Source of the DNA: Clostridia bacterium
Lineage (GTDB): Bacteria; Bacillota; Clostridia; Oscillospirales; CAG-272
Assembly: GCA_017624795.1 (NCBI GenBank)
Contig: JAGAMJ010000087.1
Span: 1 to 5,280 of the forward strand
Direction: 5' to 3'
Length of the DNA stretch: 5,280 bases
Below are positions 5,271 through 5,280 of the stretch, in pieces. The notes below the pieces were generated by a model. The model ran no database searches. It had not been told where the DNA came from and saw nothing but the letters and a program-made list of their open reading frames with translations. Numbering within the stretch: the first letter of the stretch is position 1; every line of letters starts with the position of its first letter. The translations under genes and the position numbers were made by a program.

Positions 5271-5280
5271 TAAAACGTTA

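Noticed and set aside
1..5280. CRISPR array, tRNA or rRNA genes, transposase
   Set aside because: No spaced direct repeats, no cloverleaf or rRNA sequence, and no transposase motifs were seen on either strand.

Overview
The window looks like a chromosomal segment of a moderately GC-rich member of the Clostridia (Firmicutes), probably an uncultured gut lineage. Three things point there: the gene order FAD-dependent oxidoreductase, cmk, plsC, ispH-rpsA; the fusion of IspH to a four-domain ribosomal protein S1, known from Clostridia; and a T-box riboswitch. All complete genes lie on the plus strand.

Layout. Positions 1-846 hold the 3' end of a HI0933/BaiN-type flavoprotein gene. Positions 830-1109 hold a 280-nt non-coding element that is self-complementary along almost its whole length: a 27-bp outer inverted repeat encloses two long imperfect hairpins, predicting a three-way junction. 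Its left end encodes the last codons of the flavoprotein and its right end stops at the Shine-Dalgarno sequence of cmk. Next comes a tight translationally overlapping block: cmk (1121-1795), plsC (1792-2412, ATGA overlap) and the ispH-S1 fusion (2412-4463, TAATG overlap), closed by a strong intrinsic terminator (4481-4514). A new transcription unit starts at a near-consensus promoter (4535-4564) and encodes a methylglyoxal-synthase-fold protein (4618-5049) that appears to have lost most catalytic residues. Five bases after its stop begins a complete T-box leader (about 5054-5244), with a canonical antiterminator overlapping the terminator. Its specifier reads best as ACC (threonine). The regulated gene lies beyond the window, probably starting at 5280.

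How the parts work together. cmk (pyrimidine nucleotide recycling), plsC (phosphatidic acid synthesis), ispH (isoprenoid precursors) and S1 (translation) form a housekeeping operon of growth-linked functions. Inside the fusion gene, an AT-rich patch with an extended -10 promoter candidate (3021-3049) and an AGGAGG plus in-frame ATG at the domain boundary (3295-3314) suggest that S1 may also be made as a separate protein.

The observations most worth following up are the three-way-junction element, the possible second product of the ispH-S1 gene, and the degenerate methylglyoxal synthase upstream of a T-box.
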